Shown here: piece by piece, positions 9,781 to 22,353 of the stretch
Layout: each line of letters begins with the position of its first letter
Position numbering within the stretch: position 1 is the first letter of the stretch
Program-made: the position numbers and the translations under genes
Origin: Pseudomonadota bacterium
GTDB taxonomy: Bacteria > Pseudomonadota > Gammaproteobacteria > Xanthomonadales > Xanthomonadaceae
Reading direction: 5' to 3'
Assembly: GCA_021821195.1 (NCBI GenBank)
Contig: JAKACT010000007.1
Coordinates: 75,442-139,441 of the forward strand
DNA: 64,000 nt
Notes under the pieces: generated by a model
The model's database searches: none
Told to the model about the DNA's origin: nothing
Seen by the model: only the letters and a program-made list of their open reading frames with translations

Positions 9781-10739
9781 GCATGCAGGGCGCGGAAATC
9801 GCGTCCGCCCACCTTCCGGTGCTGTTTGCCGAGGTCATGGACGGTTTGGCGGTGAAGGCGGACGGCACTTACCTGGACGGGACGTTCGGGCGTGGCGGGC
9901 ATGCCCGTGGGGTGCTGCAGCGGCTTGGCGAAAAGGGGCGTTTGCTGGCGATGGACAAGGATCCGGACGCGATCGCGGTGGCCATGCGGATGGCCGACGC
10001 CGACGCGCGCCTGTCCTGGCATCGCGGCAGCTTCGCCAGCTTGGCCGACTGGCCGGCGACCGCAGCGGGTCTGGATGGCGTGCTGCTTGACCTTGGCGTG
10101 TCGTCGCCGCAGCTGGACGTGGCCGAGCGCGGCTTCTCGTTCGGCAAGGACGGCCCGCTGGACATGCGCATGGACCCCGAGTCCGGCGAAAGCGCCGCCG
10201 AGTGGCTGGCCCGCGCTTCGGAAAAGGAAATCACCGACGTGCTGTGGACCTACGGCGAGGAGCGCCAGAGCCGGCGCATCGCCCGCGCGATCGTGGCAGC
10301 GCGGGCGCAGGCACCGCTGGTGCGCACCGCGCAGCTGGCCGAGCTGATCGCGCAGGCCTGTCCGCGCGGCGCCAGCAAGACCCATCCGGCCACCCGCAGC
10401 TTCCAGGCCATCCGCATCCACGTCAACCGCGAGTTGGCCGACCTCGAGGCCGGCCTCGACGCCGCGCTGGCGCGGCTCAAGGTGGGCGGGCGGCTGGCGG
10501 TGATCAGCTTCCACTCGCTGGAAGACCGCATCGTCAAGCAGTTCATGGCGAAACATGCCAAGGCGCCGCCGGCCAACCGGCGGATGCCGGTGGAAGTGGC
10601 GTTCACGCCGACCCTTCGACTGGTGGGCGGCGCGCAGAAGGCCTCCGAGGCCGAACTGGCCGCCAACCCGCGCGCGCGCAGCGCGGTGCTGCGGGTGGCC
10701 GAGAAGCTACCGGTCGAAGCCTGGGCGGTGGCGGCATGA
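9777..10739 (+). CDS. rsmH: 16S rRNA (cytosine1402-N4)-methyltransferase
   Basis: [37 protein letters not shown] start overlapping the mraZ stop (ATG at 9783 is an alternative). Confidence 0.95.
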   Translation: MSMQGAEIASAHLPVLFAEVMDGLAVKADGTYLDGTFGRGGHARGVLQRLGEKGRLLAMDKDPDAIAVAMRMADADARLSWHRGSFASLADWPATAAGLDGVLLDLGVSSPQLDVAERGFSFGKDGPLDMRMDPESGESAAEWLARASEKEITDVLWTYGEERQSRRIARAIVAARAQAPLVRTAQLAELIAQACPRGASKTHPATRSFQAIRIHVNRELADLEAGLDAALARLKVGGRLAVISFHSLEDRIVKQFMAKHAKAPPANRRMPVEVAFTPTLRLVGGAQKASEAELAANPRARSAVLRVAEKLPVEAWAVAA

Positions 10740-11002
10740 GCCGGCACCTGCTGCTGACCGTGCTGGTGGCCGCCAATATCGCGACCGCGCTGCTGATCGT
10801 GCGCGACCGCCACGAGCATCGGCAGGCGTTCGTCGAGCTGAGCCGGCTGGAAAAGGCGCGCGACGCGCTCAACATCGAATTCGGCCGGCTGCAGCTGGAA
10901 CAGGCGACTTGGGCGGAGAGCAACCGCGTCGACCAGGTCGCGCGCACCCGCCTGGGGATGGAGTTCCCGCGCACCGAAGACGTGGTGGTGCTGCGGCGAT
11001 GA
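10736..11002 (+). CDS. ftsL: Cell division protein FtsL
   Basis: Short single-TM protein between rsmH and ftsI; ends [17 protein letters not shown]. Confidence 0.9.
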   Translation: MSRHLLLTVLVAANIATALLIVRDRHEHRQAFVELSRLEKARDALNIEFGRLQLEQATWAESNRVDQVARTRLGMEFPRTEDVVVLRR

Positions 11003-12870
11003 CCCACTTCGGCAAACGCCTGCGCTGGTTTGGAAGCGAAGCGCGCCGCGAGCGCGCTGCTGGCGTGCACCCGCGCGCGCGCGGTGCGCAGTTCGACCTG
11101 CGGCGCCGGCTGGCGCTGGTCTGCGGCTTCCTCGGCCTAGGGTCGGTGGCGCTGCTGGCGCGCGCGCTGGACCTGCAGGTGGTCGATCATGCCTTCTACC
11201 AGCAGCAGGGTGACGCGCGTTTCCTGCGCGAGATCCCGATCGCCACTTCGCGCGGCATGATCACCGACCGCAACGGCGAGCCGCTGGCGATCTCCTCGCC
11301 GGTCGAGTCGATCTGGGGCAATCCGCGCGAGCTGCTGAAGGCGCCCGAGCGCCTGCCGGCGCTGGCGCGCGCGCTAGGCATGCCGCAGGACGAACTGGCC
11401 AGCCGGCTGAGCGCCCGCGCCGACAAGGAGTTCGTCTACCTCAAGCGCCGCATCAACCCGGACGAAGCCGCCAGCATCCTCGCGCTGGACATCCCCGGCG
11501 TGGCCAGCCAGCGCGAATACCGCCGCTTCTACCCGCAGGGCGAGGCGCTGGCGCACGTGCTGGGCTTCACCAATATCGATGATCGCGGCCAGGAAGGCCT
11601 AGAGCTGGCCTTCGACGACTGGCTGCGCGGCACCGCCGGCGCCAAGCGCGTGATCCGCGACAACAAGGGCCGCATCGTCGAGAACGTGGACCTGGTGCGC
11701 GCAGCGCAGCCCGGGCACGACCTGGCGCTCAGCATCGACCGCCGCATCCAGTACCTGACCCATCGCGAACTGCGCAACGCGATTGCCGAAACCGGCGCCA
11801 GCAGCGGCTCGGCGGTGGTGCTGGACGTGGCCACCGGCGAAGTGCTGGCGATGGCCAACCTGCCGACCTTCAACCCCAATGCGGTGGGCACCAGCCCGCG
11901 CGACGCGCACCGCAATCGCGCCGTCACCGACCTCTTGGAGCCCGGCTCGACGATGAAGCCGCTGACCGTGGCGGCGGGGCTGGAAGCCGGCGTGATCACG
12001 CCGGCGACGCTGTTCAACACCAACCCGGGCTGGATCCCCAACGGTCGCTACCGCACCACCGACACCCACAACTACGGCGTGCTGGACACCACCGGCATCA
12101 TCCGCAAGAGCTCCAACGTCGGTGCTTCGCTGGTGGCGCGGCGGTTGGGCGATGCGCAGTTCTATGCCTTCATGCGCCGCTTCGGCTACGGCCAGCGCAC
12201 CGGCAGCGGCTTCCCGGGCGAAGCGGCCGGGCTGTTCCCGTCACCGGGCAGCCCCGGCTGGAGCGGCACCAGCAAGCAGACCATGAGCTACGGCTACGGC
12301 CTCAGCGCCACCCCGCTGCAGATCGCCACCGCCTACGCGGCGCTGGGCAACGGCGGGCTGCTGCACCAGCCCAGCTTCGTCAAGGGCCAGCACAACCCGC
12401 CCAAGCGGGTACTGGACGCGCGCATCGCCAAGCAGGTGCTGCACATGATGCAGACCGTCACCGAGCCGGGCGGCACCGCCACCCAGGCGGCGATCCTCGG
12501 CTACCACGTGGCCGGCAAGACCGGCACTTCGCGCAAGGCCAGCGCCGGCGGCTATTCGCGCCGCTACATCGGCTACTTCGCCGGGCTGGTGCCGGTGGAA
12601 CACCCGCGCTTCGCGATGGTGGTGGCGGTGAACGATCCCGACCCGACCCGCAAGGGCTATTACGGCGGCGTGGTCGCCGGTCCGGTGTTCCGCAACACGA
12701 TGGAGGGCGCGCTGCGCCTGATGGACGTCTCGCCCGACAACCTCGATGCCTGGCTGGCCGTGCAGGCCGCCGCCGAAGCCAAGCGCATGAAGGCCGAAGG
12801 CCGCGCGCTGCCTGTGCCGCCCACCGCCGCCGCGGCGTCCGCCGCCACCAATGCGAGGGCGCTGCAATGA
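10999..12870 (+). CDS. ftsI: Peptidoglycan D,D-transpeptidase FtsI (PBP3)
   Basis: Transpeptidase motifs STMK, SSN, KTGT; ATGA-type overlap with ftsL. Confidence 0.95.
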   Translation: MTHFGKRLRWFGSEARRERAAGVHPRARGAQFDLRRRLALVCGFLGLGSVALLARALDLQVVDHAFYQQQGDARFLREIPIATSRGMITDRNGEPLAISSPVESIWGNPRELLKAPERLPALARALGMPQDELASRLSARADKEFVYLKRRINPDEAASILALDIPGVASQREYRRFYPQGEALAHVLGFTNIDDRGQEGLELAFDDWLRGTAGAKRVIRDNKGRIVENVDLVRAAQPGHDLALSIDRRIQYLTHRELRNAIAETGASSGSAVVLDVATGEVLAMANLPTFNPNAVGTSPRDAHRNRAVTDLLEPGSTMKPLTVAAGLEAGVITPATLFNTNPGWIPNGRYRTTDTHNYGVLDTTGIIRKSSNVGASLVARRLGDAQFYAFMRRFGYGQRTGSGFPGEAAGLFPSPGSPGWSGTSKQTMSYGYGLSATPLQIATAYAALGNGGLLHQPSFVKGQHNPPKRVLDARIAKQVLHMMQTVTEPGGTATQAAILGYHVAGKTGTSRKASAGGYSRRYIGYFAGLVPVEHPRFAMVVAVNDPDPTRKGYYGGVVAGPVFRNTMEGALRLMDVSPDNLDAWLAVQAAAEAKRMKAEGRALPVPPTAAAASAATNARALQ

Positions 12871-14351
12871 CCCGCGCCATGCTGCTGGGCGAACTGCTGC
12901 CGGAACTGGAAGGGCTGTCCGCCGACCTCGCCATCACCGGGCTGGTGCAGGACAGCCGCGAGGTGAAGCCGGGCGATGCGTTCGTGGCGATCGCCGGGTT
13001 CGGCGCGCACGGCCTGAACTTCGTCGACGTGGCCCGCGAGGCCGGCGCCGCCGCGGTGCTGTTTGAGCCGCCGGCACCGGACGAGCTGCCTGCGCCGGCC
13101 GATGCGATCCCGGTGGTCGGGTTGCGTGCGCGCATGGGCAAGATGGCCGACACGTTCCACGGCCATCCCAGCGCGGCGATGGCCACGGTGGGCGTGACCG
13201 GCACCAACGGCAAGACTTCCACCGTGCAGCTGCTGGCGCAGGCGTGGACGCTGCGTGGGCAGAAGGCCGGCACCGTCGGCACGCTGGGCAGCGGCGTGTA
13301 CCCGAAGATCGTGCCGACCGGCTTCACCACCCCGCTGGTGCTGCGCATGCACGCGCTGCTGGCCGAGCTACGCGACGAGGGCGCCTCGGCGGTGGCGATG
13401 GAGGTGTCCTCGCACGCGCTCGACCAGGGCCGCGTGGATGGCGTGCACTTCGACGTGGCGGTGTTCACCAACCTCACCCGCGACCACCTCGACTACCACG
13501 GCGACATGGCCCGCTACGGCGCGGCCAAGGCGCGGCTGTTCGACTGGCCGGGCCTGCGCGCGGCCGCGGTCAACCTGGACGATGCATTCGGCCGCGAGCT
13601 GTTCGCAGCCGTCGGCGGCAAGGTGCGCGCGCTGGGCTTCTCCTCGCGCGGCGCCGCCGGCGCCAGCGTGCGCGCGGAAGAGCTGGTGCTGGACGGCAGC
13701 GGCATCCGTTTCATGCTGCACGCCGGCGGCCAGGCGCATCCGGTGCGTTCGCCGCTGCTGGGCCGCTTCAACGTGGACAACCTGTTGGGCGTGGCGACCA
13801 CCCTGTTCGCGATGGGCATGGCGCCGGCGCTGATCGCCGACACCCTGTCGCAGCTGCTGCCGGTCGATGGCCGCATGAACCGGCTGGGGGGCGAAGCCGG
13901 CGCGCCGCTGGTGGTGGTGGACTACGCCCACACGCCCGACGCGCTGGAGCAGGCGCTGGCGTCCCTGCGCGCGCACACCGCCGGCACGCTGACCTGCGTG
14001 TTCGGCTGCGGCGGCGAGCGCGATACCGGCAAGCGCCCGCAGATGGCCGCCATCGCCGAGCGCCTGGCCGACCGCGTCATCGTCACCGACGACAACCCGC
14101 GCAACGAGGATGGCGATGCCATCGTCGCCGACATCGTCGCGGGGCTTAAGGAGCCGGCGCGGGTGGTGGTGCAGCGCGACCGTGCCACCGCCATCGCGCA
14201 GGCGATTGGCGGGGCCGGTGCCGACGACGTGGTGCTGGTCGCCGGCAAGGGCCACGAGCCTTACCAGGACATCGCTGGGGTGAAGCATCCGTTCGAGGAC
14301 GCGGCGGTGGCGCGCGATTGCCTGCGCCGTCGCGAAGGCGGTGGCGCATGA
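12867..14351 (+). CDS. murE: UDP-N-acetylmuramoyl-L-alanyl-D-glutamate--2,6-diaminopimelate ligase
   Basis: [24 protein letters not shown] meso-DAP recognition motif. Confidence 0.95.
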   Translation: MTRAMLLGELLPELEGLSADLAITGLVQDSREVKPGDAFVAIAGFGAHGLNFVDVAREAGAAAVLFEPPAPDELPAPADAIPVVGLRARMGKMADTFHGHPSAAMATVGVTGTNGKTSTVQLLAQAWTLRGQKAGTVGTLGSGVYPKIVPTGFTTPLVLRMHALLAELRDEGASAVAMEVSSHALDQGRVDGVHFDVAVFTNLTRDHLDYHGDMARYGAAKARLFDWPGLRAAAVNLDDAFGRELFAAVGGKVRALGFSSRGAAGASVRAEELVLDGSGIRFMLHAGGQAHPVRSPLLGRFNVDNLLGVATTLFAMGMAPALIADTLSQLLPVDGRMNRLGGEAGAPLVVVDYAHTPDALEQALASLRAHTAGTLTCVFGCGGERDTGKRPQMAAIAERLADRVIVTDDNPRNEDGDAIVADIVAGLKEPARVVVQRDRATAIAQAIGGAGADDVVLVAGKGHEPYQDIAGVKHPFEDAAVARDCLRRREGGGA

Positions 14352-15730
14352 CGCCGCGCCTGCTGTCCTGGATCGCCCAGGCCACCGGTGGCCGGCTGGT
14401 CGGCGCCGACCGCACGGTCGACGCCATCGCCACCGACACCCGCGCACTGCCCGGCGGCGATGCACTGTTCGTCGCGCTGAAGGGCGAAAACTTCGACGGC
14501 CACGCCCACGTGCAGGCGGCTGCCGATGGCGGCTGCGTGGCGGCGCTGGTGGCGCGCCCGCTGGAGGTCGCGCTGCCGCAGATCGTCGTCGCCGATACCG
14601 AGCGTGCGCTGGCCAGTCTGGCCGCGGCGGTGCAGCGCGAGCGCACGACGAAGGTGCTGGCGGTGACCGGCAGCAACGGCAAGACCACGGTCAAGACCCT
14701 GCTGCATTCGATCCTGCGCCAGCTGGGCAGCGCCTATGCCAATCCCGGCAACCGCAACAACGAGATCGGCCTGCCGCTGGCGGTGCTGGATGCGCCGGAC
14801 GATGCGCGCTTTGCGGTTTACGAGATGGGTGCAGGCAAGCCCGGCGACATCGCCTACCTGACCGCCATCGCGCGGCCGGACGTGGCGCTGGTCAACAACA
14901 TCGCGTCGGCCCACCTGGAGCGGATGGGCAGCCTGCTCGGCGTCGCCCAGACCAAGGGCGCCATCTACCAGGCGCTGCCGGCAGGCGGCGTGGCGGTGGT
15001 GAATGCCGATGATGCATTCGCGCTGTATTTCAGCGAGCGGCTGCGCGGCGTACGGATGATCCGTTTCGGCATCGAGGCCGAAGCGGATATCAGCGCGCGC
15101 GACATCCGCGGCGGCCTGCAGGGCTCGCGCTTCACCCTGGTGGCGCCGGAAGGCGAGGTCGAGGTCGCGCTTCCGCTGCCGGGGCGCCACAACATCCGCA
15201 ACGCGCTGGCCGCGGCGGCGATGGCGCTGGCGGTGGGCGCAAGCTTGGCCCAGGTCCGCGCCGGGCTGGAAGCGGTGGAGGGCGTGGCCGGCCGGCTGGC
15301 TACCCATCGCCTGCGCCACGGCGCGACGCTAGTGGACGACAGTTACAACGCCAATCCGGGTTCGCTGGCGGCGGCCATCGACACGCTGGCGGAGGGCGGT
15401 GGCGAGGCCTGGTTGGTGCTGGGCGATATGCGCGAGCTGGGCGCCGACGAAATCGCGCTGCATGCCGAGGCCGGAACCCGTGCCAGGGCCGCCGGCATCG
15501 CCCGCCTGTTCGCGCTGGGCGAACTCAGCGCGCATGCCGCAAGGGCATTCGGCGAGGGCGGCAGCGTGCATGCCTCGCACGCTGCGCTGGCGGATGCGCT
15601 GTGGGCGCAGCTGGGTGCCGGCACCACCGTGCTGGTGAAGGGCTCGCGCGGCAGCGCGATGGACAGGATCGTGGCCGCGCTGCTGCAGCGGGATGCCGGA
15701 CCCGACGGGGAGACCACCGATGCTGCTTGA
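14348..15730 (+). CDS. murF: UDP-N-acetylmuramoyl-tripeptide--D-alanyl-D-alanine ligase
   Basis: [26 protein letters not shown]. Confidence 0.95.
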   Translation: MTPRLLSWIAQATGGRLVGADRTVDAIATDTRALPGGDALFVALKGENFDGHAHVQAAADGGCVAALVARPLEVALPQIVVADTERALASLAAAVQRERTTKVLAVTGSNGKTTVKTLLHSILRQLGSAYANPGNRNNEIGLPLAVLDAPDDARFAVYEMGAGKPGDIAYLTAIARPDVALVNNIASAHLERMGSLLGVAQTKGAIYQALPAGGVAVVNADDAFALYFSERLRGVRMIRFGIEAEADISARDIRGGLQGSRFTLVAPEGEVEVALPLPGRHNIRNALAAAAMALAVGASLAQVRAGLEAVEGVAGRLATHRLRHGATLVDDSYNANPGSLAAAIDTLAEGGGEAWLVLGDMRELGADEIALHAEAGTRARAAGIARLFALGELSAHAARAFGEGGSVHASHAALADALWAQLGAGTTVLVKGSRGSAMDRIVAALLQRDAGPDGETTDAA

Positions 15731-16805
15731 ACTCACCCGCTGGCTGGAACAGTTGCAGGGCCACTTCAACCTGTTCAACTACCTGACCTTCCGCGCCATC
15801 CTCGGCGCGCTGACCGCGCTGTCGCTGTCGCTGTGGTGGGGGCCGCGGATGATCCGCTACCTGGCCACGCTCAAGGGCGGCCAGCCGATCCGCAAGGACG
15901 GCCCGCAGTCGCATTTCTCCAAGGCCGGCACGCCGACCATGGGCGGCGCGCTGATCCTGTCGACAGTGGCCGCATCGGTGCTGCTGTGGGGCGACCTGCG
16001 CAACAAGTACGTGTGGGTGGTGCTGGTGGTGATGGTCGGCTTCGGCGCCATCGGCTGGGCCGACGACTGGATCAAGATCGTCAAGCGCGATCCCAACGGC
16101 ATGCGCTCGCGCACCAAGTACGCGCTGCAGTCGCTGCTGGGCCTTGCCGCCGGCATCTACCTGTTCGCCTTCGCCGACGTGCCGGCGGCCACCACCTTCT
16201 ACGTGCCGTTCTTCAAGTCGATCGCGCTGCCGCTGGCCGGTGTCGGCTTCGTCGGCATCGCCTACTTCTGGATCGTCGGGTTCTCCAACGCAGTCAACCT
16301 GACCGACGGCCTCGATGGCCTCGCCATCATGCCCACCGTGCTGGTGGCCTGCGCGCTGGGCGTGTTCGCCTATGCCTCCGGCAACGCCACCTTCGCCGCG
16401 TACCTGCAGATCCCACGGGTGCCGGGTGCGGGCGAGCTGATCATCATCTGCGCGGCCATCGCCGGCGCCGGGCTGGGCTTCCTGTGGTTCAACACCTATC
16501 CGGCGATGGTGTTCATGGGCGACATCGGTGCGCTGGCGCTGGGCGCGGTGCTCGGCACCATCGCGGTGATCGTGCGCCAGGAACTGGTGCTGGTGCTGAT
16601 GGGCGGCATCTTCGTCATCGAGACGCTGTCGGTGATGATCCAGGTCGCCAGTTTCAAGCTCACCGGCAAGCGCGTGTTCCGGATGGCGCCGATCCACCAC
16701 CACTTCGAACTGAAGGGCTGGCCGGAGCCGCGGGTGATCGTGCGCTTCTGGATCATCAGCGTGGTGCTGGTGCTGGTCGGGCTTGCCACGTTGAAGGTGC
16801 GCTGA
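15720..16805 (+). CDS. mraY: Phospho-N-acetylmuramoyl-pentapeptide-transferase
   Basis: [35 protein letters not shown] motifs. Confidence 0.96.
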   Translation: MLLELTRWLEQLQGHFNLFNYLTFRAILGALTALSLSLWWGPRMIRYLATLKGGQPIRKDGPQSHFSKAGTPTMGGALILSTVAASVLLWGDLRNKYVWVVLVVMVGFGAIGWADDWIKIVKRDPNGMRSRTKYALQSLLGLAAGIYLFAFADVPAATTFYVPFFKSIALPLAGVGFVGIAYFWIVGFSNAVNLTDGLDGLAIMPTVLVACALGVFAYASGNATFAAYLQIPRVPGAGELIIICAAIAGAGLGFLWFNTYPAMVFMGDIGALALGAVLGTIAVIVRQELVLVLMGGIFVIETLSVMIQVASFKLTGKRVFRMAPIHHHFELKGWPEPRVIVRFWIISVVLVLVGLATLKVR

Positions 16806-18148
16806 TGGCCGCGATCGATTTTGGCAACCTGCGCCAGGCCACCCGCCGCGACGAGCTCGACGGGCGCATGGACCCGTGGCTGCTGGGCGCGATGGTCGCG
16901 CTGGCCTGCCTGGGCGTGGTGATGGTCGGCTCCGCCGCGATCGCCGGTGGCGGCCAGAACGCCGGGCCCTGGCACTTCCTCGGCCGCCACGTCGTGTTCC
17001 TGGCGGGTGGATTGGTGCTCGCCACGGTGGTGATGCAGCTGGAACTGAAGCTGGTCGAAAAGTACAGCCACTACCTGTTGCTTGCGTCCTTCATGATCCT
17101 GCTGCTGGTGTTCGTGCCGGGGATCGGCAAGACCGTGAACGGCGCCCGCCGCTGGATCAACCTGGGCCCCGCCAGCTTCCAGGCCGTGGAGCTGGTGAAG
17201 GTGTTCTACATCGTCTGGCTGGCCAGCTACCTGAAGCGGTTCAATGAAGACGTCGCGGTGGCTTGGAATGCGATGCTCAAGCCCGCGGGAATCGTGGTGT
17301 TGCTGGTGGGGTTGCTGTTGCTGCAGCCGGACTTCGGCTCCTCGGTGCTGCTGTTCGGCATCACCGCCTGCATGCTGTTGCTGGGCGGGGCGCCGATCAA
17401 GCGCCTGATCCTGCCGGTGTTGGTGCTGGTGCCTGGGCTGGTGGCGCTGGTGGTGTTCGAACCCTACCGCATGCGCCGCATCACCTCGTTCGTGGACCCG
17501 TGGCAAGACCAGCTCGGCGCTGGCTACCAGCTCAGCAACGCGCTGATGGCGATCGGCCGCGGCGAGTGGTTTGGCGTGGGCCTGGGGGGCTCGGTGCAGA
17601 AGCTTTCCTACCTGCCGGAGGCGCACACCGACTTCATCTTCTCGGTGATCGCCGAGGAACTGGGTTTCGCCGGCGTGTCCATGGTGGTGGGCCTGTTCGT
17701 GCTGCTGGCCGGCCGCGCATTCTGGCTAGGCCTGAAGTGCGTCGAGATGAAGCGCCACTTCTCGGGCTACATCGCGTTCGGCATCGCGCTGTGGATGGCG
17801 CTGCAGAGTTTCGTGTCGGTGGGCGTGAACCTTGGCGTGCTGCCGACCAAGGGGCTGACCCTGCCGCTGGTGTCGTACGGCGGCTCCAGCGTGCTGATGA
17901 CCTGTGGCGCGCTGGGCCTGCTGCTGCGGGTGTCGAAGGAATACGATCGCGCCGCCCGCCAGGTCGCCAAGCGGCGCGCGGTGGGTGCCGGGGTGGCGAT
18001 CGGCGCGCCGCCGGTGGCCGCGCAGCCGCCACTGCCGGCCGATGCCGGCAACCGCGGCACCAGCCGCCTGCGCCAGCGGATCGAACCCGGCCTGGGCCGT
18101 CCGTCCACTGAATCGGCCGCGCTGGCCGCGCTGCGGAGGGCCCGTTGA
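16805..18148 (+). CDS. ftsW: Probable peptidoglycan glycosyltransferase FtsW
   Basis: SEDS motifs: [52 protein letters not shown] overlap with mraY. Confidence 0.95.
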   Translation: MAAIDFGNLRQATRRDELDGRMDPWLLGAMVALACLGVVMVGSAAIAGGGQNAGPWHFLGRHVVFLAGGLVLATVVMQLELKLVEKYSHYLLLASFMILLLVFVPGIGKTVNGARRWINLGPASFQAVELVKVFYIVWLASYLKRFNEDVAVAWNAMLKPAGIVVLLVGLLLLQPDFGSSVLLFGITACMLLLGGAPIKRLILPVLVLVPGLVALVVFEPYRMRRITSFVDPWQDQLGAGYQLSNALMAIGRGEWFGVGLGGSVQKLSYLPEAHTDFIFSVIAEELGFAGVSMVVGLFVLLAGRAFWLGLKCVEMKRHFSGYIAFGIALWMALQSFVSVGVNLGVLPTKGLTLPLVSYGGSSVLMTCGALGLLLRVSKEYDRAARQVAKRRAVGAGVAIGAPPVAAQPPLPADAGNRGTSRLRQRIEPGLGRPSTESAALAALRRAR

Positions 18149-19230
18149 GCGCGCGCATGCCCCTCGTCATGGTGATGGCCGGCGGCACCGGCGGCCACAT
18201 CTTCCCCGGCCTTGCGGTGGCGCAGGCGCTGCGCGAGCGCGGCGCGGACGTGTGCTGGCTGGGCGCGTACGGCGGCATGGAAACCCGGTTGGTGCCGCCG
18301 CAGGGCATCGCCATCGACACCATCGCGGTCAAGGGCGTGCGCGGCAAGGGCATCGCCACCCTGCTGGCGGCGCCGCTGCGGATCCTGTCGGCGGTGCGCG
18401 CGGCGGCCGCGGTGATGCGCGCGCGCCGGCCGGACGCGGCGATCAGCTTCGGCGGCTTCGCCGCGGGGCCGGGTGGGATCGCCGCCAGGCTGGCCGGCAT
18501 CCCGCTGCTGGTGCACGAGCAGAATCGTGCCGCCGGCATGACCAACAAGACGCTGGCCAAGGTGGCGCGGCAGGTGCTGGTGGGTTTCCCGCAGACCTTC
18601 GCGAAGGAAATCCATGTCGGCAACCCGGTGCGCGTGCAGATCGCACGGGTGCCGCCGCCCGGCCAGCGCGACTTCGCGCATGCAGGGCCGCTGCGCCTGA
18701 TGGTGCTGGGCGGCAGCCAGGGCGCGCGTGCGCTGAATGAAGCGGTGCCGCGCGCGGTGGCCGCGCTGGGCCAGCCGGTGGAGATCATCCACCAGGCCGG
18801 CGAGAAGATGCTCGAGGCCGCACGCAAGGCCTATGCCGATGCGAACGTCGAAGCGCGCGTGGAGCCCTTCATCGCCGACATGGCGGCCGCGTACGCCTGG
18901 GCCGACCTGGTGGTCTGCCGCGCCGGTGCGCTGACCCTGGCCGAGCTGTGCGCGGTCGGCGTCGGCAGCGTGCTGGTGCCGTTCCCGCAGGCGGTGGACG
19001 ACCACCAGACCCGCAATGCCGAATACCTGGTGGAGCGCGGCGCCGCCGTGCTGCTGCCGCAGACCGAACAACTGGCCGCGCGCCTGCAGCAGGCGCTGGC
19101 CGATCTTTCCGCCGATCCCGGCAAGCGCCTGGCGATGGCGCAGGCCGCGCGCGGCCTGGCCCGTCCCGACGCCGCGCAGCGCGTGGCCGAGGCGGTGCTG
19201 GCCGCGATTTCCAACGAGGTTTCCCAATGA
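18145..19230 (+). CDS. murG: UDP-GlcNAc:lipid I GlcNAc transferase MurG
   Basis: [36 protein letters not shown] start at 18145 or ATG at 18157. Confidence 0.95.
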   Translation: MSARMPLVMVMAGGTGGHIFPGLAVAQALRERGADVCWLGAYGGMETRLVPPQGIAIDTIAVKGVRGKGIATLLAAPLRILSAVRAAAAVMRARRPDAAISFGGFAAGPGGIAARLAGIPLLVHEQNRAAGMTNKTLAKVARQVLVGFPQTFAKEIHVGNPVRVQIARVPPPGQRDFAHAGPLRLMVLGGSQGARALNEAVPRAVAALGQPVEIIHQAGEKMLEAARKAYADANVEARVEPFIADMAAAYAWADLVVCRAGALTLAELCAVGVGSVLVPFPQAVDDHQTRNAEYLVERGAAVLLPQTEQLAARLQQALADLSADPGKRLAMAQAARGLARPDAAQRVAEAVLAAISNEVSQ

Positions 19231-20684
19231 GCCCGCACAGCCTGCACCTGCGGCAGATCAACGACCCGGCCAAGGCCCTGCCGCGCGTGCATTTCGTCGG
19301 CATCGGCGGGGTCGGCATGAGCGGCATCGCCGAGGTGATGCGCACGCTGGGCTACCAGGTCAGCGGTTCCGACAACGCCGACAACGCGGTGACCAAGCGG
19401 CTGGCGTCGCTGGGCATCGTCATCCACCGCGGCCACGCTTCCGCCAACGTGCTGGAGGCCGACTGCGTGGTGGTGTCCAGCGCGATCAAGCCGGACAACC
19501 CCGAGCTGCTGGAGGCGCGCGCGCAGCGCATCCCGGTGGTGCCGCGCGCGGAGATGCTGGCCGAACTGATGCGCTTCAAGCGTGGGGTGGCGGTGGCCGG
19601 CACCCACGGCAAGACCACCACCACCTCGCTGACCGCCAGCGTGCTGGCCGAAGGCGGGCTGGACCCGACCTTCGTGATCGGCGGCAAGCTGCTGGCCGCC
19701 GGCGCCAATGCCGGCCTCGGCGGCGGCGACTGGCTGGTGGCCGAGGCCGACGAGAGCGACGGCAGCTTCCTGCGCCTGAACCCGGTGGTGGCGGTCATCA
19801 CCAATATCGACGCCGACCACCTGGAGAACTACGGCGGCGATTTCGAGCGGGTCAAGCAGGCGTTCTCCGAATTCCTGCACCGGCTGCCGTTCTACGGGCT
19901 GGCGGTGCTGTGCATCGATGACGAGGAAGTGGCGCAGCTGGCGCGCAGGACGCCGCGCCACGTGGTCACCTACGGCTTCGCGCCGGAGGCCGACGTGCGC
20001 GCCGCCGACGTGCGCCAGCACGGCGCGCGCATGCAGTTCACCCTGTGCCTGCCCGACGGCAGCCGCACCGCCTGCACGCTGGCCCTGCCGGGCCGCCACA
20101 ACGTGCAGAACGCGCTCGCCGCCGCCGCCATCGGCTGGCAGCTGGGCGTGCCGAACGCGGCCATCGCCAAGGCGCTGGAAGGCTTCCAGGGCATCGGCCG
20201 GCGCTTCAACCAGCTGGCCACGCTCAAGTTGGAAAGCGGCGGCGAAGTGGCGCTGGTGGACGACTACGGCCACCACCCGAAGGAGCTTGCCGCGGTGTTC
20301 GCCGCGGCCCGCGGTGGCTGGCCGGACAAGCGGCTGGTGGTGGCCTTCCAGCCGCACCGCTACACCCGTACCCGCGACCTGTTCGACGAGTTCGCGGCAG
20401 TGCTGTCCAGTGTCGACGCGCTGCTGTTGACAGAGGTGTATCCGGCCGGCGAGGCGCCGATCGCCGGCGCCGATGCCAGTGCGCTGGCGCGTTCGATCCG
20501 TACCCGCGGTCGGGTCGAGCCGGTGGTCGTCGGCGGTGCCGCCGAACTGGCCGGCGTGCTGCCGGGCGTGCTGCGCGACGGCGACCTGCTGCTGCTGATG
20601 GGCGCGGGCGATATCGGTGCCGCCGCCCAGCAGATCGCCCGCGATGGCCTGCAGCCGCAACCCGCGCAGGGAGAACCCGCATGA
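19227..20684 (+). CDS. murC: UDP-N-acetylmuramate--L-alanine ligase
   Basis: [28 protein letters not shown]. Confidence 0.96.
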   Translation: MSPHSLHLRQINDPAKALPRVHFVGIGGVGMSGIAEVMRTLGYQVSGSDNADNAVTKRLASLGIVIHRGHASANVLEADCVVVSSAIKPDNPELLEARAQRIPVVPRAEMLAELMRFKRGVAVAGTHGKTTTTSLTASVLAEGGLDPTFVIGGKLLAAGANAGLGGGDWLVAEADESDGSFLRLNPVVAVITNIDADHLENYGGDFERVKQAFSEFLHRLPFYGLAVLCIDDEEVAQLARRTPRHVVTYGFAPEADVRAADVRQHGARMQFTLCLPDGSRTACTLALPGRHNVQNALAAAAIGWQLGVPNAAIAKALEGFQGIGRRFNQLATLKLESGGEVALVDDYGHHPKELAAVFAAARGGWPDKRLVVAFQPHRYTRTRDLFDEFAAVLSSVDALLLTEVYPAGEAPIAGADASALARSIRTRGRVEPVVVGGAAELAGVLPGVLRDGDLLLLMGAGDIGAAAQQIARDGLQPQPAQGEPA

Positions 20685-21625
20685 GCGCCCCTGCATTCGC
20701 CCCGCTGCGCAGCACCGACCCGGCCGCGTTCGGCCGCGTCGCCGTGCTGATGGGCGGCAGCAGCAGCGAGCGCGAAGTCTCGCTGGATTCGGGCCGCAAC
20801 GTGCTGGAAGCGCTGCAGTCGCGCGGCGTCGACGCCCATGCGGTGGACGGCATCCCGGCGCTGGTCGATGCGCTGGTGCACGGCAGGTTCGACCGCGTGT
20901 TCAACATCCTGCACGGCGGCGACGGCGAGAACGGCGTGCTGCAGGGCCTGCTGCAGGGCTTCGAGGTTCCCTGCACGGGCTCCGGCGTGCTGGGCAGCGC
21001 GCTGACCATGGACAAGATCCGCACCAAGCAGGTGTGGATCAGCGCCGGCCTGCCGACGCCGAAGTTCGTCCGCCTGGCGCCCGGCGCCGACCTGCGCGCG
21101 GCCGCGCTGGAGCTGGGGCTGCCGGTGTTCGTGAAGCCCTCCAGCGAAGGCAGCAGCGTGGGCGTGGCGCGGGTGCTGGCCGAAGCCGACATCGACGCGG
21201 CCATCGAGGTTGCGCGCGGCTACGGCGGCGAGATGCTGATGGAACAGATGGTGGTGGGCGACGAGCTGACCGTCGGCGTGCTGGGCGAGGTCGCGCTGCC
21301 GTCGATCCGGATCGTGCCCAAGGGCGAGTGGTACGACTACAACGCCAAGTACATCGCCGAGGACACCCAGTACCTGTGCCCGGGCCTGGAGGGCGGCGAC
21401 GAGGCTGCGATCCGCGCGCTGGCACTGGATGCGTTCCGCGCCGCCGGCTGCAGCGGCTGGGGCCGCATCGACGTGATGCGCGACCGCGCCAGCGGCCGGT
21501 TGCTGCTGCTGGAAGTGAACACCGCGCCGGGCATGACCAGCCACTCGCTGGTGCCGAAGGCGGCGCGCGAGCTGGGCGTGTCGTTCGAGGAACTGTGCTG
21601 GCGCATCCTGGAGCAGACGCTTTGA
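20681..21625 (+). CDS. ddlB: D-alanine--D-alanine ligase
   Basis: [37 protein letters not shown]. Confidence 0.95.
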   Translation: MSAPAFAPLRSTDPAAFGRVAVLMGGSSSEREVSLDSGRNVLEALQSRGVDAHAVDGIPALVDALVHGRFDRVFNILHGGDGENGVLQGLLQGFEVPCTGSGVLGSALTMDKIRTKQVWISAGLPTPKFVRLAPGADLRAAALELGLPVFVKPSSEGSSVGVARVLAEADIDAAIEVARGYGGEMLMEQMVVGDELTVGVLGEVALPSIRIVPKGEWYDYNAKYIAEDTQYLCPGLEGGDEAAIRALALDAFRAAGCSGWGRIDVMRDRASGRLLLLEVNTAPGMTSHSLVPKAARELGVSFEELCWRILEQTL

Positions 21626-22353
21626 AGCCTGTCCTGCGCTCGCTGGCCTGGCTGCTCGCGCTGGCGCTGCTGGCGCTGCCGGTGGTGGCCGTGGTCGAGG
21701 GCTGGATGGGCGGCGAGCACTGGCCGCTGCGCACACTGCGCGTGCAGGGCGAACTGGCGCGCGTCGATCGCGCACGGCTGCAGGCGGCGGTGCTGCCGCA
21801 CGCGCAGCGCGGTTTCTTCGCGGTGGACCTGGGGGCGATCCAGCGCACCGTGGACGGCCTGCCGTGGGTGGAGCGCGCGCAGGTGCGCAAGCACTGGCCC
21901 GACGTGCTGGAGGTGCGGATCGTCGAGCACCGCCCGTTTGCGCGCTGGGGCGAGCAGCAACTGCTGTCCGAACACGGCCGGCTGTTCCCGGTTGGCAAGC
22001 TGCAAACGCCGGCCGGGCTGCCGCTGCTGGACGGGCCGGAAGGCCGGGTGCCGGAGGTAGTGGCGCTGTACAACCAGGCCCGCGAGCAGCTGGCCGACGC
22101 CGGCGGCGTGCTGGGCGTGGCGCTGGACCGTCGCGGCAGCTGGTCGATCAGCCTGCGCGACGGCACCCGCGTGGTGCTGGGCCGCAACGACCCCGGCGCG
22201 CGGCTGGCGCGGTTCGCGCCGATGCTGCCGCAGCTGGCCGCGCAGAACCCGCATCGCCGGCTGGTGCGCGCCGACCTTCGCTACACCAATGGCTTCGCCC
22301 TGACCTGGGCGAAGGCTGATCCCACCCCCACGAACCACGGCAGCAACACATGA
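21622..22353 (+). CDS. ftsQ: Cell division protein FtsQ
   Basis: Single TM plus POTRA/FtsQ region; [33 protein letters not shown] start overlapping ddlB stop. Confidence 0.92.
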   Translation: MKPVLRSLAWLLALALLALPVVAVVEGWMGGEHWPLRTLRVQGELARVDRARLQAAVLPHAQRGFFAVDLGAIQRTVDGLPWVERAQVRKHWPDVLEVRIVEHRPFARWGEQQLLSEHGRLFPVGKLQTPAGLPLLDGPEGRVPEVVALYNQAREQLADAGGVLGVALDRRGSWSISLRDGTRVVLGRNDPGARLARFAPMLPQLAAQNPHRRLVRADLRYTNGFALTWAKADPTPTNHGSNT

